Positions 20,414-29,004 of a DNA stretch of 36,897 bases are shown in pieces; positions within the stretch are counted from its first letter, which is position 1; each line of letters starts with the position of its first letter. Made by a program: the position numbers and the translations under genes. This DNA is from an uncultured Saprospiraceae bacterium (GTDB lineage Bacteria; Bacteroidota; Bacteroidia; Chitinophagales; Saprospiraceae), in NCBI GenBank assembly GCA_937921595.1, contig CAKZTD010000254.1, positions 1 to 36,897 of the forward strand, written 5' to 3'. A model generated the notes under the pieces. That model was not told the DNA's origin. It ran no database searches and saw nothing but the letters and a program-made list of their open reading frames with translations.

Positions 20414-20452
20414 AAAAAAGCCTGAAGGAATTAATCTTTTGGGCTTTTTTTT
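20414..20452 (+). terminator. Probable rho-independent terminator
   Basis: AAAAAAGCC and GGCTTTTTT pair across a loop of about 19 bases and end in a long T run, 50 bp after the adhesin stop. Its left arm (AAAAAAGCCTGAAGGAA) is identical to that of the perfect terminator at 21479, but the right arm has diverged. Confidence 0.75.
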
Positions 20453-20600
20453 ATGGCTCGATTGGATACTAATATTAAATCAGATGTAATAAACGAAATG
20501 GCAGCAATTTGTCTTAAAAATATTAAATTCTTGTTCAAAGATTCAAGTAATAAACTAACTTACAATTAATAAATCCATCTCTTAAAATTTGAATCATAAA

Positions 20601-21440
20601 ATGTATAAATATCGTTTGTATTTGATCGGAGTTCTTCTTTTTTTCTCAATTTTTGCATTTGGACAAGAACAAAAATCAAATGAAAGTAAGAAAAATTCAT
20701 TTTTCATTTTCTGGGGATACAATAGGAGTTATTACTCAAAAACAAATTTACATTTCAACGGACCAAACTATGATTTTACCTTATATAACCTTAAAGCAAA
20801 AGATAGACCTAGCCAAAGAGTTTTAACCTATATTAATCCATCAACGATAACTGTGCCTCAGTATAATTTTAGGTTTGGCTATTTTCTTACTAATAGAATT
20901 TCGATTTCTATGGGAATTGATCATATGAAATATGTGATTAATCCAAATCAAGAAACGTTAATTTCAGGTGTCATTACTGCAAATGCTTCAGATACTTATG
21001 CTGGAACTTATTTAAATCAACCTATCCTATTAGATAGAGATTTACTTGAATTCGAACACACAGATGGATTCAATTTAATAACTTTAGATTTAGAATATTT
21101 ACAACCAATCAAATCATTTAAGAAAACAAAAATATCTACTTTTTGGAATTTTGGAATCGGAGGAATTTGGGTGGCTACGAAAACAAATGTAAAAGTTTTA
21201 AAAGATGGTTTAGACAATGATTTTCATATCGCTGGATATTCTCTCGTAGGAAAAACAGGACCTCGAATAGAATATAATAATCGTTTTTTTATCCTTAGCG
21301 AAATAAAAGGAGGCTATGCAAGCTTACCTTCTGTATTAGTAAAGAATTCTGCTCCTGAATTGGGAGATCATAACTTAAGTTTCATAGAATTTTATATTGC
21401 CATTGGGGTCAATTTTAAAATTGGAAATAAACATAGTTAA
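20601..21440 (+). CDS. Predicted outer-membrane beta-barrel protein, function unknown
   Basis: Start taken at the ATG at 20601, where a signal peptide begins (MYKYRLYLIGVLLFFSIFAFGQ); the TTG at 20589 adds four residues. The mature ~258 residues show alternating hydrophobic and aromatic strands (FRFGYFLTNRISISMGIDHMKYVI, STFWNFGIGGIWVATKTNV) and end in IEFYIAIGVNFKIG, a pattern typical of small outer-membrane barrels in Bacteroidota. I cannot assign a named family. It stands alone between two terminators, so it is probably monocistronic, and it converges on the TPR gene. Confidence 0.7.
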   Translation: MYKYRLYLIGVLLFFSIFAFGQEQKSNESKKNSFFIFWGYNRSYYSKTNLHFNGPNYDFTLYNLKAKDRPSQRVLTYINPSTITVPQYNFRFGYFLTNRISISMGIDHMKYVINPNQETLISGVITANASDTYAGTYLNQPILLDRDLLEFEHTDGFNLITLDLEYLQPIKSFKKTKISTFWNFGIGGIWVATKTNVKVLKDGLDNDFHIAGYSLVGKTGPRIEYNNRFFILSEIKGGYASLPSVLVKNSAPELGDHNLSFIEFYIAIGVNFKIGNKHS

Positions 21441-21478
21441 CATTTTAAATATCCAAAAACTGCTTAAGTGCTTAAAAC

Positions 21479-21516
21479 AAAAAAAGCCTGAAGGAATTTT
21501 CCTTCAGGCTTTTTTA
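21479..21516. terminator. Bidirectional rho-independent terminator
   Basis: AAAAAAGCCTGAAGGAA pairs perfectly with TTCCTTCAGGCTTTTTT, giving A/T tails on both strands. It sits between the convergent stops at 21440 (plus) and 21534 (minus) and can end both transcripts. Confidence 0.95.
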
Positions 21517-21533
21517 TTATAAACTCTTAATTC

Positions 21534-22901
21534 TTATTCATTGAAATAAGAAGAAGCGTTAGTTTCACCGTTCTGAATCTTTTCGTATCTAGTTTTAAAT
21601 TCGTTAGATTTTACGATGTCATCTATTCTTGCATAAATTTCTTTTAATGCAAGTAGAGTATTTGTATCGTTAGCATTTAAGCTTTCTGCTTTTTTGAAAT
21701 GAGGTAAAGCCTGGTTAAATAACTCAACAGATTGAGCTTTGAATGCGTCATACTTTTTCATACCTGATTTAGTAAGGTCATCATTCAATTTTATCATCTC
21801 CTGTGTTACTAAAGCTGCTTTGTTAAAATATAGAGCACCCATACTATAGTGAGCATCTACATTTTTAGGTTCTTTCTCAACAGCTGCGCTGTAGTTTTTG
21901 AAAGCGTTATCAAAATAACTTTGTTCTTTATCAGATCCACCTTCTTTTACAGCTGCTTGGTAAAGATTATCGTAAACATTTCCTAAAGTCGTGTAAAGAG
22001 AAACGTTATCTGGCTCAATCTCTATAGCTTTTTCTAATCTTTCGATTAATTCATCTAATTTTCCAATTCTAAGGAAGTGATTGATTTCTTCGAATAATAA
22101 ACCATTATCGTCTGGGTATTTTTCACGACCAGCCTCTAAGTATTTATATGCACCTTCAGCATCCGTCTCCGCTTCGATTGCATAAAGAGAAGAATAGACC
22201 AAAGCATCATCGTATTTCTTTTCATATAACTTTACTAAGAAAGGCTTTGTTACATCATACTTCTTAGCATTAAGACCAGCTAATCCAATTAGATAGTGTT
22301 GGTAATCATAGTTTTCTTTCCCATGAGCTTCTCCAACGCCATCAAGGAGACTTGAACTAGATTTTGATTTTAATAAATCATGAGCAGTAACAACCGCAAT
22401 AAAGTTGTTTAAAGCTTTTTCATAATCTTTAGCTTCATAAGCCAACAGTGCTGTATTCTGAATGTGATTCTGATTTTCATTCAAACCAGCCAAGGCTTTT
22501 TTCTTATGGCCACTTTTGGTTCCTAATTCCAAAGCTTTGACATAAGCTTCATAAGCTTCAGTTGCAGGATTATCAGCAGCAACAGCAGGAGCACCTTTTG
22601 AAGCTATCTCTTCTCCTTGCTTTGCTAAATTAGCAGCAGTGATTTGTGTACTAGCAATTGTATTGTAAATATCTCCTTTTATTTGATAAGGATCTTGTGG
22701 ATTTTTGATGCCAGAAAGATCTCCAGTCATCGCATAATCGATTTTCTCTTTCGCTTGTTCAAGCTTATCAGAGTTCTCTTTTGGAGACATGTTATAAGTA
22801 CCTAATAATTTTTTCGCTTTTTTGTAGGCTTTTTCATGATCCTGAGCAGATAGAGAACCAACAAGTAATAAAGCGACAAATGCAAAGACTAACTTCTTCA
22901 T
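21534..22901 (-). CDS. Secreted tetratricopeptide-repeat protein
   Basis: Start placed at the ATG whose codon ends at 22901, since a signal peptide follows (MKKLVFAFVALLLVGSLSAQ); a start eight codons upstream is possible but gives no better leader. The mature ~435 residues are helical, Lys- and Glu-rich, with TPR-like units; the clearest are around NVSLYTTLGNVYDNL and NVDAHYSMGALYFNKA in the C-terminal half. A periplasmic scaffold role is usual for such proteins, but the partner is unknown. A TAAATTTG sequence on the minus strand at 22923-22930 fits the Bacteroidota -7 box (TAnnTTTG) about 22 bp ahead of the start, though no convincing -33 TTG lies upstream of it. Confidence 0.85.
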   Translation of the reverse strand: MKKLVFAFVALLLVGSLSAQDHEKAYKKAKKLLGTYNMSPKENSDKLEQAKEKIDYAMTGDLSGIKNPQDPYQIKGDIYNTIASTQITAANLAKQGEEIASKGAPAVAADNPATEAYEAYVKALELGTKSGHKKKALAGLNENQNHIQNTALLAYEAKDYEKALNNFIAVVTAHDLLKSKSSSSLLDGVGEAHGKENYDYQHYLIGLAGLNAKKYDVTKPFLVKLYEKKYDDALVYSSLYAIEAETDAEGAYKYLEAGREKYPDDNGLLFEEINHFLRIGKLDELIERLEKAIEIEPDNVSLYTTLGNVYDNLYQAAVKEGGSDKEQSYFDNAFKNYSAAVEKEPKNVDAHYSMGALYFNKAALVTQEMIKLNDDLTKSGMKKYDAFKAQSVELFNQALPHFKKAESLNANDTNTLLALKEIYARIDDIVKSNEFKTRYEKIQNGETNASSYFNE

Positions 22902-22930
22902 AATAGTAATTTTACTTTTAGACAAATTTA

Positions 22931-23226
22931 AAAATGGATGTAAAAAGTATAAGTGTTCTTAATAGTTAACGATTTTGAGTTTCGGGTCACAAAATTAAGG
23001 AACTTTTTCCCCTTTTTTCATAAATTTTGACACCTATTCTTGTTTTTAGTCACCGGAGTACCTGAAAATGCTTTATTTCACCAGTACTTTCGGCGATCTT
23101 TCCGTCGAATATAACGCTAAAAACGTCTATAATGCAAGGTATAGGCAACACCTTTAGGTTAGTTTTAACAAGAATATGGATGATTATTAAAATTCCGTTA
23201 AAATTATTTTCAAACCTAAAAATGAA
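22931..23226. other. Intergenic region between TPR and dehalogenase genes
   Basis: About 300 bp without a supported gene. A loose interrupted inverted repeat lies at about 23053-23093 (CCG, AGTAC, GAAA on one side; TTTC, GTACT, CGG on the other). It lies beyond the dehalogenase stop in the direction of transcription but has no clean T run, so calling it a terminator would be weak. Confidence 0.35.
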
Positions 23227-24111
23227 TCATTTTTTAAAGAAATCAACACATAATTCAGCAATTTCTTCTCCTTTGTCTTCTTGTAAAAAGTGTCCAGCAT
23301 TCTCAATGATTGAATGTGCTTGCCCCTTGGTACCTGGAATGATCTTTAAAAATATCTTTTCCATCCCTTTCATGATATCATCTTTGTCGCTAAATAAAGT
23401 CAAAAATGGCTTCTTCCATTCCGCTAATTTTGTCCAGGCATTTCGATTATTGACAGATTCTGGATCATCAAAAGCAGTAGGAACAAGTTTGGGAAACATC
23501 CTTGCGCCTGATTTATAAGTTTCATCTGGAAAAGGTGCATCATATGCTGCAATTACTTCTGGTGAGAGGTCCGTTGTTGTTCCTTTATTGATAATTCCTC
23601 CGATTGGGAAACTTTCTGCGGTTTGAGAGAAATTTACCCAATTTTCAAAAGCTTTATTTGGAGCCCCTTGACCAGTTGGTAAGATGGTATTTCCAGCAAC
23701 AACTTTAGCAAAACGTTGTGGTTGATCGGCAATAATCCGGAGCCCGAGTAAACCGCCCCAATCTTGAATAAAAAGGTTTACGTTTTTTAAATCCAATTTT
23801 TCTATAAGTTTGCTTAACCAACTAAGGTGACTTGCATAGGTGTAATTAGATCGCTCACTTGGTTTGTCAGATTTTCCAAAACCAATCAAATCAGGAGCAA
23901 TTACTCGAAATCCATTCTCTACAAAGACAGGAATCATTTTTCTATATAAATAAGACCAACTCGGTTCGCCATGTAATAACAAAACAATGTCTCCTTCTCC
24001 TTCATCGACATAATGCATTTGTAATTGATTTCCAACGTCTAGATAGTTAGCACTAAAAGGATAATCGGGTAGATTGGTGAACCGAATTTCAGGGGTCTTG
24101 AGTATATGCAT
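23227..24111 (-). CDS. Haloalkane dehalogenase-like alpha/beta hydrolase
   Basis: 294 residues, the usual length of the family. It shows the subfamily I (DhlA/DhmA-type) signature: HGEPSWSYLYRKM at residues 47-59 for the oxyanion side, the nucleophile D117 in QDWGG with halide-binding W118 beside it, a likely acid D244 in FSDKDDIM after strand beta-7, and the base H274 in NAGHFLQED. W158 in the cap could supply the second halide contact. The reaction expected is hydrolytic cleavage of a carbon-halogen bond to an alcohol and halide in the cytoplasm; there is no signal peptide. Related hydrolases (epoxide hydrolase, fluoroacetate dehalogenase) differ at W118 or the HGEP motif, so dehalogenase is favoured, but the substrate cannot be read from sequence. 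It appears to be a single-gene unit. Confidence 0.85.
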   Translation of the reverse strand: MHILKTPEIRFTNLPDYPFSANYLDVGNQLQMHYVDEGEGDIVLLLHGEPSWSYLYRKMIPVFVENGFRVIAPDLIGFGKSDKPSERSNYTYASHLSWLSKLIEKLDLKNVNLFIQDWGGLLGLRIIADQPQRFAKVVAGNTILPTGQGAPNKAFENWVNFSQTAESFPIGGIINKGTTTDLSPEVIAAYDAPFPDETYKSGARMFPKLVPTAFDDPESVNNRNAWTKLAEWKKPFLTLFSDKDDIMKGMEKIFLKIIPGTKGQAHSIIENAGHFLQEDKGEEIAELCVDFFKK

Positions 24112-24357
24112 ATTATCTTTTTATAACAAATGAGGGAATAATAGATTCAATTAAGCTAGTAAAAGTGATCTAATATAAAAAAGGAAATATAGAAGTTGTA
24201 GTTTTTCTGAAATTCTCTTAATCATATGCTTAAGTTTGGTAAGCCTAGACTGCTTCGAAATTGTTTTGTTTGGCCATATTTTTGCTTTAAGAGGTATGGA
24301 AACCTCTAAAAAATCTCTCATACCCATTTATTAAATTTTTCAATTAATTGATTTTTA

Positions 24358-25677
24358 ATGAAGTCAACTAAGGATACCTATGTGGACGCTATTAGAGGAA
24401 ACGATTCAAGTCTTAAATTAGAGGATAAAGAAAAGCAGTTAGAAATTATAAATGATTTTGTAATTGAACTTTTTAGTAAGGTCACTATAGATGAAATAGT
24501 TTGGTGTATAGCAAAGAAGGTTATTGCTCGACTTGGATTTGTAGATTGTGTGGTGTATTTGTATGATGAAGCAGAAAATGTATTTATACAAAAGGCTGCT
24601 CATGGACCGAAGAATCCGATCGAGTTTGATATTAAAAATCCAATAAAAATTGCAATTGGTGAAGGAATCGTTGGATCTGTTGCAAAATCAAGAAAAGGAG
24701 AAATTGTTTCAGATACAAGGTTAGACGCTCGATATGTGATTGATGATGATTATAGATTGTCAGAGATTGCTGTTCCTATTTATCATGAAGATCAAGTGAT
24801 TGCGGTCATCGATTCGGAACACCCTGAAGTTGATTTTTACACTCCAGACCATTTAGAGCTTTTGAAATCTATTGCGGCTATTTCTGCCACAAAGATTATG
24901 CATGCAAAGGCAATGGGAAGAATTCAAGAATATCAAAAAAATCTTGAATTAGAAGTCACTAAGAAAACCCAAGAATTACAAAATACAATTTCGAAATTAA
25001 AAAAGTCAAACGAGGATTTAGAAAGTTTTGCGTATGCTGCTTCACATGATCTTCAGGAGCCGATACGTACGATCGCTAGCTATTTGCAATTGATAAAAAA
25101 ACGAGAAAAGAATTTATCTGTTGAATCTGGAGAGTTTATTGATTTTGCGGTGGATGGTTCTATCAGGATGCGAAGATTATTAGAAGGTTTACTAGCTTAC
25201 AGCAAACTGAAAAAAATTGATGAGGAATTTGAGGTGATCTGTATGGATCATATTCTTGAAGTAATCAAAGCGAATTTGTATACTCAAATACAAGAAACGC
25301 AGGCAAAGATTAGCGTAAATAATCTGGGGAAGATCGTTGGAGATAAAACCCAGATATTGCAACTGTTTCAAAATCTTATTTCAAATGCGATTAAGTTTAG
25401 GAAAAAAGATGAAGCTCCGGTAATAGAGATTTCTATGATCGAGAAACCTAAACTAAAGGTTTTTAAAATTAAAGATCAAGGTATAGGTATTGATACTTCT
25501 TTTTATGAAAAAATATTTAGTCTCTTTAGTCGATTAAATACTATTGATAAATTTAGTGGTAGCGGAATTGGTCTTGCATTATGTAAGAAGATTGTCGAAA
25601 ACCATAATGGAGAAATCGATCTTAAATCTGAAATAAATAAAGGAACTACCTTCTTTATTTCTTTGCCAGTCATTTAA
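24358..25677 (+). CDS. GAF-domain sensor histidine kinase
   Basis: 439 residues with no membrane segment, so cytoplasmic. A GAF sensor domain covers about residues 35-182 (GEGIVGSVAKSRKGEIVSDT, then IAVPIYHEDQVIAVIDSEH). A coiled coil runs from ~186 to 222. The HisKA domain has the phospho-acceptor H230 in AYAASHDLQEPIRTI. The ATPase domain shows N343 in the N box (NLISNAIKF), the G1 box D373-Q-G-I-G and the G2 box GSGIGLAL (401-408). All catalytic motifs are intact. No response regulator is adjacent, so it is an orphan kinase and its signal is unknown. TATTTTTG at 24277-24284 fits the -7 box pattern, without a well-spaced -33 element. Its stop overlaps the convergent DUF2071 gene by 4 bp. 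Confidence 0.92.
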   Translation: MKSTKDTYVDAIRGNDSSLKLEDKEKQLEIINDFVIELFSKVTIDEIVWCIAKKVIARLGFVDCVVYLYDEAENVFIQKAAHGPKNPIEFDIKNPIKIAIGEGIVGSVAKSRKGEIVSDTRLDARYVIDDDYRLSEIAVPIYHEDQVIAVIDSEHPEVDFYTPDHLELLKSIAAISATKIMHAKAMGRIQEYQKNLELEVTKKTQELQNTISKLKKSNEDLESFAYAASHDLQEPIRTIASYLQLIKKREKNLSVESGEFIDFAVDGSIRMRRLLEGLLAYSKLKKIDEEFEVICMDHILEVIKANLYTQIQETQAKISVNNLGKIVGDKTQILQLFQNLISNAIKFRKKDEAPVIEISMIEKPKLKVFKIKDQGIGIDTSFYEKIFSLFSRLNTIDKFSGSGIGLALCKKIVENHNGEIDLKSEINKGTTFFISLPVI

Positions 25678-26381
25678 ATAGTCCTCTTACTTTCTACAGT
25701 GATTTCTGAACCTTCAGCAAGCATTACTGAAATGGGATTCAGGGTCGTCAACATTTTAAAATCATCACCATAATTTAAAGCGAAGTCAACATCAATATTA
25801 TAATCATTGATGTGATAGTGATTCCATTTTGGGTGAGTAACTTCGTATTCGTAGGTTTTGTTTTTCTTGATTTTGGAATAGCCCCAGTAATGTTCAGTGA
25901 TAAATTCTGCTTCACTTCCTTCGTCAATGGACAATTCGTTTGTATCAGCATCTACGGAGAAATGTTGCCATAGATTATTTTTATTCCATTCATATTTGAT
26001 GTGTTGTTGATCCGGTTTTATATCCCAAGAGTGTCTCATCTTTTGTGTTTCATAATGTTCTTTGTAAAGCGTATTGGCGACGAGTGTTATTGCCGGTTTG
26101 GGAACAATCTCTTTGATGAAAACTACTCCTCTTTTCCATTTATCGTGATGCTTGAATCTTACGTAAAATCGGAGATTGACTTCTTCGAAATTGATATGGA
26201 AAGGAATTTTCATTCCTAGCATTTTTGTGTTTTTAAACATAAAACCTACGAGGCTGACATAACAACGATTTTGCCAGGTGTCAATTTCGGTTTTGTAAGG
26301 AAGATAGCTTTTTAATATCGAAGGATCGATTTCATAATTTGCGAGGATCAATTTTCTCCATTCTGCGTTTAGGAAACTCAT
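25674..26381 (-). CDS. DUF2071 family protein
   Basis: 235 residues, matching the YqjF/DUF2071 family. Recognisable segments are FLNAEWRKLILANYEIDPSILKSYLP at the start, CYVSLVGFMF, FEEVNLRFYVR, and the HYWGYSK segment in the C-terminal half. The family is soluble and widely distributed, with no established enzymatic role. It is convergent with and overlaps the histidine kinase gene by 4 bp around the shared TTTAA, so no terminator separates them. Nothing nearby suggests its job. Confidence 0.85.
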   Translation of the reverse strand: MSFLNAEWRKLILANYEIDPSILKSYLPYKTEIDTWQNRCYVSLVGFMFKNTKMLGMKIPFHINFEEVNLRFYVRFKHHDKWKRGVVFIKEIVPKPAITLVANTLYKEHYETQKMRHSWDIKPDQQHIKYEWNKNNLWQHFSVDADTNELSIDEGSEAEFITEHYWGYSKIKKNKTYEYEVTHPKWNHYHINDYNIDVDFALNYGDDFKMLTTLNPISVMLAEGSEITVESKRTI

Positions 26382-26580
26382 AGTATTTTGATTTTAATAT
26401 AGTGATTTTTTAAAACAAAGAAGAAAACATATTTTCCTTGGTTATTAGATGACCGAAAGTTGTTCAAAAACTAAGCGATATATCTTCCTATGGTAACACT
26501 GGAACGCGGTGTTTGTTGCTATTTAATGTCGATTGAAATGACTACCTTTCTAACTAGAATTAATCTAAGCTTCATCTCTT

Positions 26581-26769
26581 ATGCAAAAAATAATTTACGG
26601 ATTCATTTTTATAGCGATTGTACTTTTGATTTGTAGCCATACAATCATAGCATTTTCTCCAAATCCCTGGCTCATGGGTATGCCTTTTTGGTTGTACTGG
26701 TATATGTTTTTGCACCTACTGTTAATTGGCGTGCTCATTCTTTTTATAAAAAATGTAAAAGAGGAATAA
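26581..26769 (+). CDS. DUF3311-like small membrane protein
   Basis: 62 residues with two predicted transmembrane helices (about 4-25 and 36-57) around the short loop FSPNPWLMGMPFWLYWYMF. The GMPFW.YWY pattern is that of DUF3311 proteins. In other bacteria, for example the yhjC-yhjB pair of Bacillus subtilis, a DUF3311 gene sits next to a sodium:solute symporter gene. Here the symporter starts 3 bp after the stop, so translational coupling is likely and the small protein is probably an accessory subunit. Confidence 0.82.
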   Translation: MQKIIYGFIFIAIVLLICSHTIIAFSPNPWLMGMPFWLYWYMFLHLLLIGVLILFIKNVKEE

Positions 26770-26772
26770 GCG

Positions 26773-28206
26773 ATGATGGTATATGTTATATTGATCAGTT
26801 ATATCTTCTTGACTTTTATAGTGAGTTTAGTAGGAGTGGGAAAGCAAGAAAACACGCCCGAATCCTACTTTTTGGCAAATCGTGGATTGAAAACAATTGG
26901 TCTTTTCTTTACCATTCTGGCGACAAATTTCAGTGCGTTTTACTTCTTGGGATTTGCAGGAGAAGGATATAAAATCGGATATGCTCATTACACGATTATG
27001 GCCTTTGGGACAGGACTTGCTGCCTTGTCAATCTATCTGATTGGTGTTCCGGTTTGGAAATTGGGAAAGGAAAAAGGATATATCACTCCGGCAGAACTAA
27101 TCTACGATCAAACGAAAAGTCGATGGCTTGGATATCTATATGCAGCTGTCATGGTCGTGTTTACATTGCCTTATTTATCCTTGCAAATTGTTGGAGGTGG
27201 ATATCTTTTAGAAAATTTGACAGGTGGAGAAATACCTTACGCGTTTGGGATTGTGCTCTTGACTATTTTTACGATTGCGTATGTCTTGATTGGAGGGATG
27301 CAGAGCGTAGCGAAGACGGATTTAAAACAAGGGATTTTAGTCATTTTGTTGATGTTCATTGGGGTGATTATCTTGAGTAATCAATTGGGTGGATTGAGCG
27401 AAGCGAATCAGGCGGTCTATGAATTGAAACCGGAACTATTTTCTGTCGAAGGAATCAGTGGTCATTACACACCACAAAAGTGGATTAGTTTTATTGTTTT
27501 TTGGTTTTTTTGTATTCCGATGTTTCCACAATTATTTATCCGATTTTATATCGCAAAAGATCTAGGACATTTAAAACGTTCGACGATTTTGTATGGATTT
27601 GCTCCTTTGATTATTTCTTTGTTTCCGGTGATTATTGGTGTCTTGGGGCACCTTTCATTTCCTGGCTTAGTTGGCAAGGAATCTGATCAAATTTTGCCAA
27701 TGATGTTGATGGAACATACGACGGACTGGTTTGCTGCCTTAGTGATGACTGGAGCGATTGCTGCTTTTATGTCGACCTTGGATTCACAACTTTTGGCGAT
27801 GAGTACGATCTTTACTAGAGATTTCTACAAGCCATTGGTGAATGATAAAATTCCTTTTAAAAAGGAAGTCTTTATTGGCAGAGTGATGGTTGTGATTTTT
27901 GCATTGATCGGATTGCTGATTGCTTTTAAACCTTTTGCGACGATATTCGATATGGGAAAATTAGCTTTTGGTGGATTAGCGGTTTTGTTTCCTTTGACTT
28001 ATGCTATTTTAAGAAAAGGTGGGGTAGATGTGAAATGGGGAATTGCTTCGATTATTGTCGGTGAACTATTGCTGACCGCTTTTTATTATGGATGGTTGTC
28101 GAAAGAAATTTTGATGGGTTTTGAATCTTTTATGTTTGTGATACTGGTGTGTTCTATTATTGTGTTTATTGGGAATAAGGTGGAAAAACGTAAGGAGCTT
28201 AAGTAA
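26773..28206 (+). CDS. Sodium:solute symporter family protein
   Basis: 477 residues with about 13 hydrophobic helices, the fold and length of the SSF family. Characteristic segments are ESYFLANRGLKTIGLFFTILATNFSAF near the N-terminus, QSVAKTDLKQG in the middle, and AAFMSTLDSQLLAMSTIFTRDFY, which fits the family's conserved sodium-site helix. It should import an organic solute with Na+ across the inner membrane. The substrate is not evident; DUF3311-associated members are often linked to organic acids, so a carboxylate is a guess. It lies 3 bp after the DUF3311 gene and 26 bp before a ferric-reductase-like gene, a probable three-gene operon. The ATG at 26776 is an equally possible start. Confidence 0.9.
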   Translation: MMVYVILISYIFLTFIVSLVGVGKQENTPESYFLANRGLKTIGLFFTILATNFSAFYFLGFAGEGYKIGYAHYTIMAFGTGLAALSIYLIGVPVWKLGKEKGYITPAELIYDQTKSRWLGYLYAAVMVVFTLPYLSLQIVGGGYLLENLTGGEIPYAFGIVLLTIFTIAYVLIGGMQSVAKTDLKQGILVILLMFIGVIILSNQLGGLSEANQAVYELKPELFSVEGISGHYTPQKWISFIVFWFFCIPMFPQLFIRFYIAKDLGHLKRSTILYGFAPLIISLFPVIIGVLGHLSFPGLVGKESDQILPMMLMEHTTDWFAALVMTGAIAAFMSTLDSQLLAMSTIFTRDFYKPLVNDKIPFKKEVFIGRVMVVIFALIGLLIAFKPFATIFDMGKLAFGGLAVLFPLTYAILRKGGVDVKWGIASIIVGELLLTAFYYGWLSKEILMGFESFMFVILVCSIIVFIGNKVEKRKELK

Positions 28207-28232
28207 TCAAGAAATATGTTAAATTTTATAGA

Positions 28233-28826
28233 ATGAATAATGCATCCTCTTCCGGTATTTGGGAATGGCAATTAGTAAGGTTGATTGTATTTGGTGCAAT
28301 AGCTTTGTTTATTTTATTTATAGCTATTGAAGGATTTACTGAAGAAGGAATACGCTTGGTCATTCGGTGGACCGCAAGGATTGATGTGGTTTGTTTTTGC
28401 ATAGCTTTTGGAGCCTCTGCTTTTCATCGAATGCGAAAGAATTCTTTTTCTTTCTGGGTGTACATGAATCGGAAATATTTTGGAATCTCTTTCGCCATTC
28501 TTCATTTGATTCATTTGCTGGCGCTTGGTGTTTTACAATATGTTTTCCATCCTGTTTTTGAGCAAGCAGCAGGTATTTCACTCCTAGCTGGAGGTATAGC
28601 TTATCTTTTTATCATCCTAATGTTACTGACCTCTTTTGAATATTTTTCGAAAATGATTTCGAGAAAAAATTGGAAGCTACTCCATACCTTTGGTGGATAT
28701 TGGATATTGATGATATTCTTTAGTAGTTATGGGAAGGGAGTGATGAGAGGGGAGTATTGGGATCTGATTTTTTTGACGATGTTGGTGATGGTTTTGGGAA
28801 TACGAATGTTAGTAGCCAGAAAGTGA
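28233..28826 (+). CDS. Ferric-reductase-like (MsrQ/YedZ-type) heme membrane protein
   Basis: 197 residues with about six transmembrane helices. The layout is that of the ferric reductase-like transmembrane domain: a short N-terminal helix, an arginine-rich loop (RMRKNSFSFWVYMNRKYFGIS), a helix carrying H91 and H94 (ILHLIHLLAL), and a later helix with H151 (WKLLHTFGGYWIL). In MsrQ and relatives a further heme histidine lies about 13 residues after the equivalent of H151; here that place is in FFSSYG and holds serine, so the heme set may be reduced. No catalytic partner (MsrP-type molybdopterin or FAD/NAD domain) is encoded nearby. It lies 26 bp after the symporter gene and probably shares its transcript. 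A role in membrane electron transfer is inferred only. Confidence 0.75.
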   Translation: MNNASSSGIWEWQLVRLIVFGAIALFILFIAIEGFTEEGIRLVIRWTARIDVVCFCIAFGASAFHRMRKNSFSFWVYMNRKYFGISFAILHLIHLLALGVLQYVFHPVFEQAAGISLLAGGIAYLFIILMLLTSFEYFSKMISRKNWKLLHTFGGYWILMIFFSSYGKGVMRGEYWDLIFLTMLVMVLGIRMLVARK

Positions 28827-29004
28827 GAAGTAACAGGCTCCTGCTAGAATTAGAAGTAAGATTTTTTTTGAAATTAGTAGGTCTATGTATAATTTTTGCT
28901 TTATACTATTAAAGTAAAGTTAAAGGTCTTGACGGCTACAAAAATACGATGTAAATTCATGTTTAAATTAAAAGTTATTTTAAACTAAATCAAACCAGAC
29001 ACTC

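Noticed and set aside
23132-23518. Plus-strand frame of 128 codons
   Set aside because: It overlaps the antisense of the dehalogenase gene, whose active-site motifs are intact; the peptide has no recognisable domain.
26688-27380. Two plus-strand frames of about 100 codons in the symporter region
   Set aside because: They are alternative frames of the DUF3311 and symporter genes; composition is Cys/Arg/Trp rich as expected for frame shadows of membrane proteins.
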